DNA from: SAR324 cluster bacterium
GTDB taxonomy: Bacteria; SAR324; NAC60-12
Length of the DNA: 53,078 nucleotides
Reading direction: 5' to 3'
Assembly (NCBI GenBank): GCA_022448485.1
Contig: JAKUUI010000009.1
Coordinates: 1-53,078 of the forward strand
Under the pieces are notes generated by a model that had not been told where the DNA came from, did no database searches, and saw nothing but the letters and a program-made list of their open reading frames with translations. The position numbers and the translations under genes are program-made. This document shows, piece after piece, positions 8,315 through 17,402 of this stretch (position 1 is the stretch's first letter; each line of letters starts with the position of its first letter).

Positions 8315-8908
8315 TTAAGATCGTGAATTCAAAATATAATCTTCCGGAGTATCAACATCGCGAAATACGTTATCATTTTCCATCATCACTTCCATGACAC
8401 ACTGTGGATATTCCTGGAGAATGCCCCGACAACCCTCGCCTTTGTGCTGAAGAATTTTTTCCCGAAATTCTCTGGAAAACAAAACAGGGTTTCCGCGTTT
8501 TTCTTGAAAAACTGGGACAACAATCAGTGAACTTTCTGGAAGGCGGAAATCATTAAAAGCGTGAATTAAACAATTGAAATCAGAGGTTTCGGCAAATGGC
8601 ATGTCAGAAAGGCAAATCAGCAAGCCATCACTTTCCGGAGAAACGGCCCTTACGCCGGACTGAATGGATGTAGTCATGCCTACCAAGTAGCTGGGATTTG
8701 CAACAAACCGCACAGGCTGACCTTGCAAAATGTCTTTGATTTTTTCTGCTTCGTGGCCAACCACAACCAGCACATCATCAATATCTGAGGCACAAACAGA
8801 TTTCACAAACTTCAGGATCAGCACTTCACCGCCAATCGGAAGGAGGAGCTTGTTTTGCTCTCCCATCCTTCGGGACTCACCGGCAGCCAGAATGACAGCG
8901 GAAATCAT
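8315..8908 (-). CDS. MobA/MocA-like molybdenum cofactor nucleotidyltransferase
   Basis: Likely transfers CMP to molybdopterin to make the cytosine-dinucleotide cofactor used by xanthine/CO dehydrogenases. About 197 residues, with the nucleotidyltransferase signature AVILAAGESRRMG followed by KLLLPIGGEVLI. The metal-binding aspartate is in LLICLSDMPF, and RGNPVLFSREF lies further on. The ATG at 8908 puts the glycine-rich loop at the usual distance from the N-terminus. A TTG three codons upstream (8917) is the alternative start. It sits between coxG and xdhC, which supports MocA (CMP) rather than MobA (GMP) specificity, though this is not proven by sequence alone. Confidence 0.85.
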   Translation of the reverse strand: MISAVILAAGESRRMGEQNKLLLPIGGEVLILKFVKSVCASDIDDVLVVVGHEAEKIKDILQGQPVRFVANPSYLVGMTTSIQSGVRAVSPESDGLLICLSDMPFAETSDFNCLIHAFNDFRLPESSLIVVPVFQEKRGNPVLFSREFREKILQHKGEGCRGILQEYPQCVMEVMMENDNVFRDVDTPEDYILNSRS

Positions 8909-8942
8909 TGGTAACAAAAACTAAAATTACTCCAGAATTTTT

Positions 8943-9521
8943 TCATCCCGTCTCCGCTTTATTACCAAATTTTCTTTTGAGTTTCGAGACAATAACAGAA
9001 CCAACAAGTGATGTTGCTTTGACCGGTTCTGACTCAGCATGAAGCTCAGTTGTTTTTTCCTCCCAATTCTCTTGCTCGAGCAAATTGGAAAAATTATTGA
9101 TGAACTGCTCAAAAAGTTTGTTGTTAACCGCCTCAAACATTCTAGAACCAAACTGAGCGATCCGGCCTGTGATGGACACAGTCATCTTACAATAGGCTTC
9201 GGTACATGTTTCAAGCTCGTTGAGAGTTAGCCCCATGTTCATGGCTGCCCCTCCCTTTCCATTGATGTCGGCCCCTTTGCCCATCATGACCAGTTCATAA
9301 GTGGAGCTATCTCGTTTGCTAAATTCGACTTCCCCACGAAATTTAGCTATCACTGGACCAATTTTGACAGAGACTTTACCTTTGAAATGGTCCTCATCAA
9401 TGGTCTCGGTGAGTTGAGCTCCTGGAATGCAGACCACGATTATTTCCGGATTAGTGAGCGCTTTCCAGATAGCATTAATATCTGCATTGAGCTGAAAATT
9501 TTTTTCTGCTGTGACTTCCAT
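8943..9521 (-). CDS. coxG: CoxG-like SRPBCC-family carbon monoxide dehydrogenase subunit G
   Basis: CoxG proteins are START/SRPBCC-fold helpers of aerobic CO dehydrogenase, linked to its membrane attachment. From ATG 9521 the product is about 192 residues. The SRPBCC core is seen in IWKALTNPEIIVVCIPGAQ, then GKVSVKIGPVIAKFRGEVEF, a GKGADINGKGGAAMN turn and MTVSITGRIAQFGSRM. An upstream in-frame ATG (9560) would overlap the end of upp. The ATG at 9521 lies just past the upp stop and is preferred. No coxM, coxS or coxL lies in the window. Confidence 0.85.
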   Translation of the reverse strand: MEVTAEKNFQLNADINAIWKALTNPEIIVVCIPGAQLTETIDEDHFKGKVSVKIGPVIAKFRGEVEFSKRDSSTYELVMMGKGADINGKGGAAMNMGLTLNELETCTEAYCKMTVSITGRIAQFGSRMFEAVNNKLFEQFINNFSNLLEQENWEEKTTELHAESEPVKATSLVGSVIVSKLKRKFGNKAETG

Positions 9522-9525
9522 TTTT

Positions 9526-10158
9526 TTATTTTGTCCCGAAAATTCGATCTCCCGCATCACCTAAACCAGGCAAAATATAAGCGTGGTCATTCAATTTTTC
9601 ATCAACTGCAGCAGTGTAAATCGGCACATCAGGATGGGTTTTGCTAAAATACTCTATCCCTTCCGGAACAGCCAACAAGCAAACAAAGCGAATATTCGAC
9701 GCCCCGTTTTCCTTCAATCGCGTTACGGCTGCTGTAGAAGAATGTCCGGTAGCCAGCATTGGATCAAGAGCTAGGACCAGGCGTTGATTGATCAAATCCG
9801 GCAGCTTCATGTAATATTCTACAGCAGCCAGAGTTTTTGGATCACGGTAAAGCCCTATGTGCCCAACTCTAGCTGATGGAACAAGGTCCATAAAACCATC
9901 CAACAATCCGTTCCCAGCTCTTAAAATCGAAACCAGACAGAGTTTTTTCCCTTCCAGATAAGGCGCATTCATTTTCATTAATGGTGTTTCAATTTCTTCG
10001 AAAATGACAGGCAAATCTTTCGTCACTTCGTAAGCGAGCAGTGTACCAACCTCGCGAATCAAAGTACGAAAGCTCTGAGTGGAAGTATCTTTTTTACGCA
10101 TCAGTGTAAGTTTGTGCTGAACCAGTGGGTGATTAATAACCTGTAAATTTTCTGGCAT
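9526..10158 (-). CDS. upp: Uracil phosphoribosyltransferase
   Basis: Makes UMP from uracil and PRPP in pyrimidine salvage. From ATG 10158 the product has 210 residues, the normal family length. An AGGAG ribosome binding site lies just before this ATG, so the longer in-frame extension upstream is rejected. The PRPP loop is [17 protein letters not shown], and the uracil-binding C-terminus is [17 protein letters not shown]. It is followed four bases later by coxG, which suggests co-transcription. Confidence 0.95.
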   Translation of the reverse strand: MPENLQVINHPLVQHKLTLMRKKDTSTQSFRTLIREVGTLLAYEVTKDLPVIFEEIETPLMKMNAPYLEGKKLCLVSILRAGNGLLDGFMDLVPSARVGHIGLYRDPKTLAAVEYYMKLPDLINQRLVLALDPMLATGHSSTAAVTRLKENGASNIRFVCLLAVPEGIEYFSKTHPDVPIYTAAVDEKLNDHAYILPGLGDAGDRIFGTK

Positions 10159-10292
10159 TTTATGTCTCCTAAATTTAAGAAGGTTGAACTTTGAGTGTTG
10201 ACAATTCGGTACTGTACACTTGCAGACAGAGATGCGCAAACTTTAAACTTATAACCATAGACAAAACTATAAATGTAACAACGCAAAAAAGC

Positions 10293-11933
10293 TTAAACTT
10301 GTTTGTCTTCCTGACGTTGTTCGGCATTTAAACGGCCGAGGGAATATTCGTTCAAATCGACAAATTTGATATATTTCGCCAGGAGAGGTTGTGCTGTCTC
10401 AACTTTCCTGAACATTTCCTGCGCAATCCGTCGATATCCACTATGACCCTGCGGAGTACTGCGAAGCTCCGTCAACCAAACCAGGGCCCGCAAATTGATG
10501 TGGACATACCATCGAATATTGTAACTCATCGGTACAACATATTGAGCTTCAATGGGAAAATCCTTGGCTATCGTTTCAAAGGCTTCTGCAGATCGTGCCA
10601 TTGTTTCATGGTATTCTGCGCCTAAACCTGCATCTTCAATTTCATCCGGCGTATCATAACCAAAACGCGTCGTTAGCGGCTGACGTTCCTGAGTGAGCAT
10701 CCTGTGCCTCTGTAAGTCACGGTACATACCATAATCACCCAAAATATCAAAGGTATAGAATGCCATCTCCAATCCACGTTCAGGTTTATGGCGTCGGTGA
10801 TTACGCAAAGCTACTGCCTGCTCAATCAGTCTTGTTTTTTCGGAATCTGACATTCTACGTACACGTTCCTGTATTTGCAACAACGGTAAATCTGAGTGGG
10901 AGTAAAGCAATGCGGCCAAGAGTTTTGTTTCTGCTTCCGGATCAAAATCGATCAAGCGGACCGTTTCCGTCGTCTCGGCTTTCAATTGTCCAAGGTGCTT
11001 TGCAGCAAAATTACGAACAAGTTTCTGTTGTACCAGACTGAAATTCCTGAAATCTTGAAAGTGCTTGTGTTCCGCTTCAGCACGCCGGACAAAAGAAGGA
11101 ATCACTTTTGCTAATTCTTCATAGGCAACTCGTCCAATTTCATTCAGCTCAACAAACGGCTCGGTCCTCAATTTCATAATCAGTGTTTCAAAAAAACGCC
11201 CGTTGCCAAAAACTCCCATGTTAGTCAAAGTTGCGGCAGGCAGCAAACCGCGTATGATGTCAAATCCGCGAGCCCGAACGGATCTCTCGTAAGCGGCTTG
11301 GCTGGTTTTCGGTTCGTGAGGTAACTGCTTCCGGACATGTTCCCGAATTGGTACGGTGAAACGGACGTAGGTTTCAAATAAGTTCCGGCAAGTCGATAAA
11401 TACAAATCGCAGTGTGCAGATTTCAGCAAAGTTGGTTCTTGATAATACCCGAATTCGTCATTCGCACTGGAAGTTCCGGTTATTTTTTCTGCAAAACTGA
11501 CATAACGCGTCGATTTTTCAAGGGGCGACCCTCCGATTCGTGCATCTTCCAGAGTTTTGGTGGCCAAAATGGAAATATTTTCCAGCGCTAAATGTGCTCC
11601 GCCAAGTTCACCGATCGAATCGTCACCATAGCCGTCAAGAATCCTGTCATAAAACTTTTGTGCAGATTCGATGGCCAGTTCAGTGTTTTTGGCAAAATCC
11701 GGATGTTTTCCACCACCTTGAATTTCTGTAAACCTGGATTCCTTTTCCTGAATAAAATCTCGGAGCAGTAAAGTACGAAGTCCGAGTGTTGAGCGTGAAT
11801 AGCGGGAAAAAAGAGCTCCTTTGATCACTTCCGGTAGATTGGTAAGTGCAAAAATAGAACGGTTTGTATTGGTGACGTACAAAGATAGTATCTTCTTCTC
11901 AACAGGTGTGAAAACTTCGTTAAAGGTGCTCAT
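10293..11933 (-). CDS. thyX: Two-domain ThyX-like flavin-dependent thymidylate synthase
   Basis: ThyX methylates dUMP to dTMP with methylene-THF and FAD. At 546 residues this protein is about twice the classical length. Two ThyX-like segments are seen: SPLEKSTRYV at 136-145, which keeps the E-x-S-x-R-Y part of the motif, and RHRMLTQERQPLTTRF at 409-424, which keeps RHR but has Thr where Ser is usual. The protein looks like an internal duplication with motif parts split between halves. It follows nuoI by 9 bp and ends upstream of upp, so it sits with nucleotide metabolism. Membership is fairly sure; activity is not proven. Confidence 0.8.
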   Translation of the reverse strand: MSTFNEVFTPVEKKILSLYVTNTNRSIFALTNLPEVIKGALFSRYSRSTLGLRTLLLRDFIQEKESRFTEIQGGGKHPDFAKNTELAIESAQKFYDRILDGYGDDSIGELGGAHLALENISILATKTLEDARIGGSPLEKSTRYVSFAEKITGTSSANDEFGYYQEPTLLKSAHCDLYLSTCRNLFETYVRFTVPIREHVRKQLPHEPKTSQAAYERSVRARGFDIIRGLLPAATLTNMGVFGNGRFFETLIMKLRTEPFVELNEIGRVAYEELAKVIPSFVRRAEAEHKHFQDFRNFSLVQQKLVRNFAAKHLGQLKAETTETVRLIDFDPEAETKLLAALLYSHSDLPLLQIQERVRRMSDSEKTRLIEQAVALRNHRRHKPERGLEMAFYTFDILGDYGMYRDLQRHRMLTQERQPLTTRFGYDTPDEIEDAGLGAEYHETMARSAEAFETIAKDFPIEAQYVVPMSYNIRWYVHINLRALVWLTELRSTPQGHSGYRRIAQEMFRKVETAQPLLAKYIKFVDLNEYSLGRLNAEQRQEDKQV

Positions 11934-11942
11934 GAAAAGATT

Positions 11943-12527
11943 TTATGAAGCAGGTACCCCCTTAGAGTTGGGCAAAGCTTCCGACTGGCTGGTGGGTGAA
12001 GGAAGATCATGATCCTCATACTTAGTGTTTGAATGTGCTTTAGGATCGTAATTATCTCTCAGTAAATCACGCGTAAAATCAAAAGTTTGACGAGAAGTAT
12101 AAGCCATTGAAATCACCCCGGTATCCATACGTATTGCATCTTTAGGACATGCTTCAACACACAGTCCGCAAAATACACAGCGCAGTTCGTCGATATCAAA
12201 CACTGTCGGATATTTTTCAACTGAAAGGTCCGGATGTTCACCTGCTTCAATGTGAATGCATTGAGACGGACAAATTGTTTCACACATATAACAAGCAACA
12301 CAACTGAGAAATCCGTTTTCAAGTCTAGTCAGCCTGTGACGCCCGCGATAGCGTGCAGCAACATGTCGTTTCTCTTCCGGATAGTTTACAGTCACAACAT
12401 CTTTCGAACCAAAGAGATTCCTCCAAAAATGTTTTACAGTAAGACTCAAGCCTACAAAAATAGCGGGGAAGTATAAAGCCTCTCTTGTTCCGTCTAACCT
12501 TTGAACTTTTTTGACCTTCAACTCCAT
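11943..12527 (-). CDS. nuoI: NADH-quinone oxidoreductase subunit I
   Basis: Peripheral-arm subunit of complex I that carries clusters N6a and N6b. The 194-residue protein has an N-terminal amphipathic region and two 4Fe-4S motifs, CVACYMCETICPSQCI near residue 63 and CVFCGLCVEACPKDAI near residue 112. A Ser/Pro-rich tail of about 35 residues extends past the usual end. It is separated from nuoH by pdxH, an unusual interruption, and is followed by thyX. Confidence 0.95.
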   Translation of the reverse strand: MELKVKKVQRLDGTREALYFPAIFVGLSLTVKHFWRNLFGSKDVVTVNYPEEKRHVAARYRGRHRLTRLENGFLSCVACYMCETICPSQCIHIEAGEHPDLSVEKYPTVFDIDELRCVFCGLCVEACPKDAIRMDTGVISMAYTSRQTFDFTRDLLRDNYDPKAHSNTKYEDHDLPSPTSQSEALPNSKGVPAS

Positions 12528-12580
12528 ATAGCCTCCACAATATATTTATTTTTCGTTTTTATTATTTTTAATATTTTTTG

Positions 12581-13216
12581 TTAAGGTGCCAAACGCTCAA
12601 TTTCCCAGGATTCATTGTCCTTTTTAGAGTACAAAAAACGATCATGCAGACGATTTGGTCGGCCCTGCCAAAATTCAAAGCTTTTAGGTTTTATTCTGTA
12701 ACCACCCCAAAAATCTGGCAGTGGAATATTTCTTTTAGCAAATTTTCTTTTTAACTCTTGAAGCTTCATTTCCAATATTTTACGCGAAGTTAAAACAGAT
12801 CTCTGATCAGAAACCCATGACCCCAACTGACTGCCGCGAGGTCGACTCAAAAAATATTTGAGAGATTCACTTGTATCAACTTTTTCAGCAACTCCGTTAA
12901 TGCTTACCTGACGTTCTAAAGCAACCCAGTTAAATAACATTGCTACACTTGGATTATCAGTAATTTGGTCCGCCTTCCTGCTTTTATAATTCGTGAAAAA
13001 CACAAATCCATTTTCGTCAAACCACTTGAGCAGAACAGTTCTCACCATCGGTTCTCCGGACTTGCAGACTGTTGCCAAACTCATGGCATTTGGAATAGGT
13101 TCCGCTTCATTAGCCTCTTTAAACCATGCTTCAAATTGCAAAACCGGATCTGAATTTAACTGCTCTCTAGTCAGACCAACGTCCTCATAACCTTGACGAA
13201 TGAAAGTTAAGTCCAT
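12581..13216 (-). CDS. pdxH: Pyridoxamine 5'-phosphate oxidase
   Basis: FMN enzyme oxidising pyridoxine- or pyridoxamine-5'-phosphate to pyridoxal phosphate with O2. The 211-residue length is normal. Recognisable segments are MSLATVCKSGEPMVRTVLLKWFDENGFVFFTNY (shown here by its ends, residues about 45-77), SRPRGSQLGSWVSDQRS and the C-terminal EFWQGRPNRLHDRF with FMN/PLP contacts. It lies inside the complex I operon between nuoH and nuoI on the same strand with short gaps, so it is probably co-transcribed with them. No functional link to complex I is known. Confidence 0.95.
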   Translation of the reverse strand: MDLTFIRQGYEDVGLTREQLNSDPVLQFEAWFKEANEAEPIPNAMSLATVCKSGEPMVRTVLLKWFDENGFVFFTNYKSRKADQITDNPSVAMLFNWVALERQVSINGVAEKVDTSESLKYFLSRPRGSQLGSWVSDQRSVLTSRKILEMKLQELKRKFAKRNIPLPDFWGGYRIKPKSFEFWQGRPNRLHDRFLYSKKDNESWEIERLAP

Positions 13217-13254
13217 TAATTAATTTCTTTAGCCCTTTATTTATGTTGAAATAA

Positions 13255-14328
13255 TCAAGAGAAAGCAATAATTACAAATGCAGTTACAATAATGTTTACA
13301 AGAGAAAGCGGTAACAGTTTTTTCCAACCGAGAGCCATTGTCTGGTCAAAGCGAAATTTAGGTACTGTCCAGCGTAGCTGAATTTGAAACCAGCAGAAAA
13401 ATAAAGTAAATACGGAAAACTTGATGATTTGCAGGACAGTCACCAGCCACTGCGGAGCACTATCCCAAAGGTGCAGCCAGGGAACATGATAACCACCAAA
13501 AAATAGTGTCGTGATCAACGAAGCTACGCCAACTAGAGCCACATATTCTGCAAGCATAAAAGCCGACCAGCGCATACCAGAATATTCCAGAAAATATCCA
13601 GCAACAATCTCAGACTCGCCTTCAGGAGCATCAAACGGTGCACGTTTGGTTTCCGCAATCAGAGCAGTAAAAAAGAGCACAAAGCCGAGGGGCTGGGTTA
13701 ATACACCCCACATGGGAATCAGGTGGCCGAACCAGTATTCATTCTGCCCATCGACAATTCCGCTCACTCTCGTAGTACCGTAAACCATGAAAATCCCCAT
13801 CAAAGCCAGACCCATGAATACTTCATAAGAAATCATTTGAGCTGAAGCCCTCGTACCTCCAAGTAAAGCAAATTTGCTGTTGGAGCTCATACCAGCGAGT
13901 ACTGCGCCATATACACTGAGTGAAGTTATAGCAAATATGAATAGTAAACCTGGTTCAACATCTGTCACTTGAAAAGTAAAATCACCTATCGGACCCGCAA
14001 CAGGAATGATGGCAAAAGTTGCGACTCCTGCAATTAATCCAAAAAAAGGGGCAATCAAGTACAAAAAACTGTCTGCCCCTTTGGGAATCGTATCTTCTTT
14101 GAAAATTGATTTCAGACCATCTGCCGCAAGATGAAGAGCACCATGTCCTGTAAATTTACCAATGTTCGCTCGGTTTGGACCAACCCGGTCTTGAATCATG
14201 GCACTCCATTTACGCTCCATCAGGGTCAGTACTGTTCCCAAAGGCATGACAAACAAAAGAATTATTACCGCAATTTTGATTGTGGCAAGAACTGTAGGAA
14301 TCATGATTATATCTAATAATACTTCCAT
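13255..14328 (-). CDS. nuoH: NADH-quinone oxidoreductase subunit H
   Basis: Membrane subunit of complex I forming the quinone chamber and the start of the proton path. The 357-residue protein has about eight to nine hydrophobic helices. It carries the family signatures ERKWSAMIQDRVGPNRANI near residue 38 and APFDAPEGESEIVAGYFLEYSG (shown by its ends, about residues 228-249). Its gene follows nuoD with a 29-base gap and is followed by pdxH. Confidence 0.96.
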   Translation of the reverse strand: MEVLLDIIMIPTVLATIKIAVIILLFVMPLGTVLTLMERKWSAMIQDRVGPNRANIGKFTGHGALHLAADGLKSIFKEDTIPKGADSFLYLIAPFFGLIAGVATFAIIPVAGPIGDFTFQVTDVEPGLLFIFAITSLSVYGAVLAGMSSNSKFALLGGTRASAQMISYEVFMGLALMGIFMVYGTTRVSGIVDGQNEYWFGHLIPMWGVLTQPLGFVLFFTALIAETKRAPFDAPEGESEIVAGYFLEYSGMRWSAFMLAEYVALVGVASLITTLFFGGYHVPWLHLWDSAPQWLVTVLQIIKFSVFTLFFCWFQIQLRWTVPKFRFDQTMALGWKKLLPLSLVNIIVTAFVIIAFS

Positions 14329-14357
14329 ATTTTTTTAATATTTTCAACAATCTGGAC

Positions 14358-15584
14358 TTAGCGATCCAACTCTCCACCAATCATATTGACAGAACCAAAA
14401 ATGGGAACGATGTCAGCGACATAATGACCAATTGTCATTGCTGGCATGGCTGCAACAAAGTTGAAACAAGGAGGACGCAATCTAACTCGAACAGGATCAC
14501 CGCTCCCATCTGAAACCAGATAAAATCCTATTTCTCCATTACCGCCTTCAATTGGCATATATATCTCGCCGGCAGGTGGTTGATGTCCCTCCATAACTAA
14601 TTTGAAGTGATCTATAAGTCCTTCGATATTTCCGTAAACGTCTTTCTTGTCCGGATAGTGTAGCATCCGCTCATCAGTCATGAACGGACCTTCCGGTATT
14701 TTATCAGCGGCTTGCTCGATGATGTTAATACTTTGCCGGATTTCTTCCATACGCACCAAAAAACGATCAAAACAATCACCCGTGCTTCCTACAGGAATTT
14801 CAAAATCAAGTTCATCATAAACCGAATATGAATCAGCCCTTCTGACATCATAAGGAATTCCACAGGCCCTTAGCAAAGGACCAGTAAAACCATAAGAAAG
14901 GGCATCTTCTTTTGAAAAAGAACCGATATCCTTGACTCGATCAATGAAAATTTTATTACGTGTAAGGAGCTTATCACACTCCTCCATTACGTCTTTCAAC
15001 TTGGCCAGGCGGTCTGCCAATTCTGTTAAAAATCCATCCGGTAGGTCAGTGGAATTTCCGCCAAAGCGTGTCCAGTTTGTCGTTAACCTAGCACCTGTCA
15101 TTTCCTCAACCAATTCCCAAAGATATTCACGAGCTTTAATGAACCAAAGAAAAAAGGTAAATGCTCCAATTTCCATAGCTGCAGCCCCAAGGCACGTCAA
15201 ATGATCAGTTATGCGAGATATTTCACCCATAATGACTCTAGTGAATTCCGCTCGTCGAGGTGCTTCTATTCCGTAGAGCTTTTCCACAGCCATCGAATAA
15301 CCGATATTATTCAGCAAAGGCGAAACGTAATTCAAACGGTCAGTGTAGGGAATGACCTGAATCCATTTCGAATTTTCTGATTCCTTTTCAAAACCTCGAT
15401 GCAAGTAACCTATTTCAGTATCCATTCCGACAATCAATTCTCCATCCAAATGAGTGGTAAATCTTACAATTCCGTGCATGGCAGGGTGAGCAGGACCAAT
15501 CTCAATGCTCATAACTGAAGCCGAAAAGTCTTCCCCAGATGAATCCCCTTCGATACGGGACTGAAGCAAATTCATGTCCGTCAT
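14358..15584 (-). CDS. nuoD: NADH-quinone oxidoreductase subunit D
   Basis: 49-kDa-type subunit of complex I that lines the quinone site near cluster N2. The 408 residues include GPAHPAMHGIVRF near residue 32 with the quinone-site His, DTEIGYLHRGFEK and the C-terminal DIVPIFGSVNMIGGELDR typical of the family. nuoD is separate from nuoC, unlike the fused NuoCD of E. coli. The start overlaps the nuoC stop by four bases (15581-15584), which indicates translational coupling. Confidence 0.97.
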   Translation of the reverse strand: MTDMNLLQSRIEGDSSGEDFSASVMSIEIGPAHPAMHGIVRFTTHLDGELIVGMDTEIGYLHRGFEKESENSKWIQVIPYTDRLNYVSPLLNNIGYSMAVEKLYGIEAPRRAEFTRVIMGEISRITDHLTCLGAAAMEIGAFTFFLWFIKAREYLWELVEEMTGARLTTNWTRFGGNSTDLPDGFLTELADRLAKLKDVMEECDKLLTRNKIFIDRVKDIGSFSKEDALSYGFTGPLLRACGIPYDVRRADSYSVYDELDFEIPVGSTGDCFDRFLVRMEEIRQSINIIEQAADKIPEGPFMTDERMLHYPDKKDVYGNIEGLIDHFKLVMEGHQPPAGEIYMPIEGGNGEIGFYLVSDGSGDPVRVRLRPPCFNFVAAMPAMTIGHYVADIVPIFGSVNMIGGELDR

Positions 15585-16141
15585 GTATGTCTCCCGTAAA
15601 CGTGACGTTCATCTACTTCTTTAAGTTGGGACAAAGGCTGTTGTTTATCGATGGGATAGTCTTTGCGGAGAGGGTGCCCCTCAAATTCATCGTACATCAA
15701 AATCCTTCTCAAATCTGGATGTCCTTCGAAATGAATGCCAAACATGTCAAAGCATTCTCTTTCATACCAGTCTACTGCTTTCCACAAATGGTGGATTGAC
15801 GCTATTTTACAATCATCCTCAGTTAAACGAACCTTTAGTCGTAAACGACGGGCGTGGGTCAGTGACTTAAAATGATAAACCATTTCGAATCGTGGTTCCT
15901 CATTCATTTCAAGACGATCTACTGCAGTCAAGTCCATCATTATCTCAAAAGAACAACGTGAATCTTCTCGTAAAAAACGACAAACAGGCTCAAAAGAATC
16001 CCTTTTAATCACTACCGTTTCGTCTCCTCGGTGAGAATGATAGTCAGTGATTTCATCAGGAAATTCTTGTCTAAGAAGGCTGGTTAGTTCTCCAGTGTCC
16101 TGAGGTATTTCAGCTTCCTTTGTGGAAATTTCTTCACCCAT
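15581..16141 (-). CDS. nuoC: NADH-quinone oxidoreductase subunit C
   Basis: 30-kDa-type peripheral subunit of complex I. The 186-residue product has the conserved C-terminal half: the KAVDWYERECFDMFGIHFEGHPDLRRILM stretch near residues 127-155 and the following FEGHPLRKDYP. An acidic N-terminal extension of about 20 residues precedes the domain. It overlaps nuoD by four bases and lies 38 bases after nuoB. Confidence 0.96.
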   Translation of the reverse strand: MGEEISTKEAEIPQDTGELTSLLRQEFPDEITDYHSHRGDETVVIKRDSFEPVCRFLREDSRCSFEIMMDLTAVDRLEMNEEPRFEMVYHFKSLTHARRLRLKVRLTEDDCKIASIHHLWKAVDWYERECFDMFGIHFEGHPDLRRILMYDEFEGHPLRKDYPIDKQQPLSQLKEVDERHVYGRHT

Positions 16142-16179
16142 CGTTGTTTTTTGGATTCAAGTTTCTTGAATTAGATATG

Positions 16180-16872
16180 TTATTTTTCTTTAAGAGCAGC
16201 CTTATCTTTCTGCATTCTTGGAGAATCATAACCAATTTGCGGACTTACGTTAACATAATCGTCAGAATACGTGAATCCTGGCTTGCTGACACGGTTACTT
16301 TTAGGGTTTTGCAGATTTTCAAAGACCTCTTTATTTGAAATTTCAAAATATCGATCGAGCTGATCTAACTTTTGATCTTTATGCCTCATGTCAGTTGGGG
16401 AAATACCATTGGCCTTTGGGCCATCATTCTGTATGCTATTTTGCAACTCCAAAAGTCCGTCCAAAACAGCTTCAGGACGTGGAGGGCATCCTGCAATATA
16501 CAGATCAACTGGAATCAAACGATCAATCCCCTGGATAACAGAATAATTTTGATAAAATCCTCCAGAAGATGCACAAGCTCCAAAAGCTATAACCCATTTG
16601 GGGTCTGCCATTTGATCATAAATCGTCTTGAGTATCGGAGACAATTTGTGAGTGATAGTACCAACAACCCAGAGGACATCTGCTTGTCTTGGGGAAAACC
16701 GTGGAATTTCTGCACCAAAACGTGAAATATCGTAGTGCGAGCAAGCTGCGGCCATATACTCCATTCCACAACAAGCCGTTACAAAAGGATATTGAAAAAG
16801 GGAAAACTTTCTTGACCAGTTAACCACGCTATCAAATGTTGTTGTTTTAAAACCACCATAATCTGAATCCAT
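16180..16872 (-). CDS. nuoB: NADH-quinone oxidoreductase subunit B
   Basis: Holds cluster N2, the last Fe-S centre before quinone. The four ligand cysteines are visible: tandem CC in [11 protein letters not shown] near residue 34, one in FGACASSGG and one in [11 protein letters not shown]. At 230 residues it is longer than usual. The extra part is a charged C-terminal tail of about 60 residues with low similarity to the family core. It sits between nuoA and nuoC. Confidence 0.96.
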   Translation of the reverse strand: MDSDYGGFKTTTFDSVVNWSRKFSLFQYPFVTACCGMEYMAAACSHYDISRFGAEIPRFSPRQADVLWVVGTITHKLSPILKTIYDQMADPKWVIAFGACASSGGFYQNYSVIQGIDRLIPVDLYIAGCPPRPEAVLDGLLELQNSIQNDGPKANGISPTDMRHKDQKLDQLDRYFEISNKEVFENLQNPKSNRVSKPGFTYSDDYVNVSPQIGYDSPRMQKDKAALKEK

Positions 16873-16935
16873 AAGTTATCCTAAGTAATACATTTTTAAA
16901 TTTTTTGTTCCTCATTTCTCTGCAAAACAAGTGTC

Positions 16936-17298
16936 TTACTCCCACTCCAGCGCACCTTTTTTCCAATCATAAGCCAAGCCTAGAATCAGTATCCCCAAAA
17001 ATACTGAACTGGCTAAGAATCCAAACCAGCCTAATTCACGTATCTGCACAGACCAGGGGTAAAGGAATACAACTTCCACGTCAAATATTAGAAAAACCAA
17101 TGCCGTCATATAAAACTTGACGTCATATCGATGTCCTTCCATACCATCTTTCAAGAAACCGGATTCGAACGGTGTTTCCTTGGCCTCACCTCTTAATTTA
17201 GGCCCCAGAAAAAGCCCTATACAACTAAACGTTGCGGCCAGAATGACTCCAAGAACAATCATAATCAATATCGGTAGGTAGCCGGCTGCAATTGTCAT
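16936..17298 (-). CDS. nuoA: NADH-quinone oxidoreductase subunit A
   Basis: Small membrane subunit of complex I at the quinone-chamber entrance. The 120 residues show three membrane helices (about 8-30, 62-82 and 88-110), the PFESGF motif in KETPFESGFLKDG and the conserved acidic FLIFDVEVVFLYPW segment. It opens the second block of nuo genes (A-B-C-D-H-I), downstream of metG. Confidence 0.96.
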   Translation of the reverse strand: MTIAAGYLPILIMIVLGVILAATFSCIGLFLGPKLRGEAKETPFESGFLKDGMEGHRYDVKFYMTALVFLIFDVEVVFLYPWSVQIRELGWFGFLASSVFLGILILGLAYDWKKGALEWE

Positions 17299-17402
17299 AG
17301 TATTTTTATTAAATGGCCTCTTAGTTAATCAATTAAACAATCTGGATTGAGCGTTAAATTATTCCACTCAGAACGCATTTTGTCAATACATTTCAGGAGC
17401 TT

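Noticed and set aside
9560-10239. Longer N-terminal versions of upp (start 10239) and coxG (start 9560)
   Set aside because: The upp ATG at 10158 has a strong ribosome binding site and gives the family length. The longer coxG would run into upp.
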